Shown here: positions 63,855 to 64,000 of the stretch, piece after piece
Layout: each line of letters starts with the position of its first letter
Position numbering within the stretch: the first letter of the stretch is position 1
Assembly: GCF_023638035.1 (NCBI RefSeq)
Contig: NZ_JAKRVX010000001.1
Span: forward strand, 496,001 to 560,000
Reading direction: 5' to 3'
Source of the DNA: Natronocalculus amylovorans
GTDB lineage: Archaea > Halobacteriota > Halobacteria > Halobacteriales > Haloferacaceae
Length of the DNA stretch: 64,000 nt
The notes under the pieces: model-generated
Databases searched by the model: none
What the model was told of the DNA's origin: nothing
The model's input: the letters and a program-made list of their open reading frames with translations, nothing else
Program-made: the position numbers and the translations under genes

Positions 63855-64000
63855 GTGACATCTATTCGTGGCCCTGGAGTGTTAGATCCAACCGATCCGC
63901 AGTCGCTTGCAGAGCGATCGAATCGGCTCCTTGCGGCAGTTCGAAAGCGCGAAGAGACCGACTGGCTCGTCGACGAGTTGGAAACATACGATCGCGAGAC
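63855..64000 (+). CDS. Start of a gene of unknown function (3' partial)
   Basis: From a GTG the frame reads VTSIRGPGVLDPTDPQSLAE and stays open to the end of the window (48 full codons). The section is charged and helical (RSNRLLAAVRKREETDWL). It does not match the N-terminus of SRP54, which often follows ftsY. The start is a guess; 44 bases separate it from ftsY. Confidence 0.45.
   Translation, partial: MTSIRGPGVLDPTDPQSLAERSNRLLAAVRKREETDWLVDELETYDRE

Noticed and set aside
63855-64000. SRP54 (ffh) as the gene after ftsY
   Set aside because: The visible residues do not match the SRP54 N-terminus, so the gene is left unnamed.

Overview
The window is chromosomal DNA of an extreme halophile of the class Halobacteria. 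The evidence is the strongly acidic proteomes, Tat-type lipoproteins with a twin-arginine followed by a lipobox Cys, a fused double TatC plus a single TatC, the archaeal informational genes (L39e, L31e, eIF6, LX, prefoldin alpha, FtsY, RfcS, RPA with its partner) and TATA boxes placed for leaderless or nearly leaderless transcripts. Base composition looks close to 50% GC by eye, low for this class, and genes are densely packed. I do not assign a genus. CGATCG is conspicuously frequent in genes and gaps.

Layout. 1-5 kb: the end of a site-2-protease/CBS membrane protein, an HNH nuclease-like zinc protein beside tRNA-His(GTG), small conserved genes, and the RPA/RPA-associated pair. 5-17 kb: ferredoxin, glutamine amidotransferase, an alpha/beta hydrolase with a Cys nucleophile, alaS, an orphan GAF-GAF-PAS histidine kinase, threonine aldolase, M29 aminopeptidase and the lrp/glnA pair. 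17-29 kb: PAP2 phosphatase, YihY/BrkB membrane protein, trm1, a small SWIM zinc protein, a TRAM protein, a Tfx-type regulator, a large membrane FeS reductase of the Hdr type, the bioY-bioM-bioN biotin transporter and an orphan Cas4-like protein. 29-41 kb: mostly housekeeping and stress genes (TsaC/Sua5, redox proteins, CorC/HlyC-like, Pit, phosphoesterase, rfcS, SAMP2-like modifier, rlmE, yhhQ, MFS, tautomerase, glyoxalase, UspA).

40.8-50.3 kb is the main accessory-looking block. UspA, SDR, MmgE/PrpD, acyl-CoA dehydrogenase, MaoC hydratase and a family I CoA-transferase are tightly linked on the + strand and are followed by a TAXI-TRAP binding protein and a fused TRAP permease. Together they read as uptake plus CoA-dependent oxidation of an organic acid whose identity the sequence does not give.

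50.3-64 kb: an AT-rich stretch with a lipoprotein orphan and a perfect palindrome, divergent tatC2/tatC1, glutaredoxin and histidine phosphatase genes, an AT-rich 703-residue protein that looks like a degenerate CHAT/caspase-fold protein, larE, a HhH-MutS-family ATPase, and the informational cluster L39e-L31e-eIF6-LX-pfdA-ftsY. No rRNA, insertion sequence or CRISPR array was seen.
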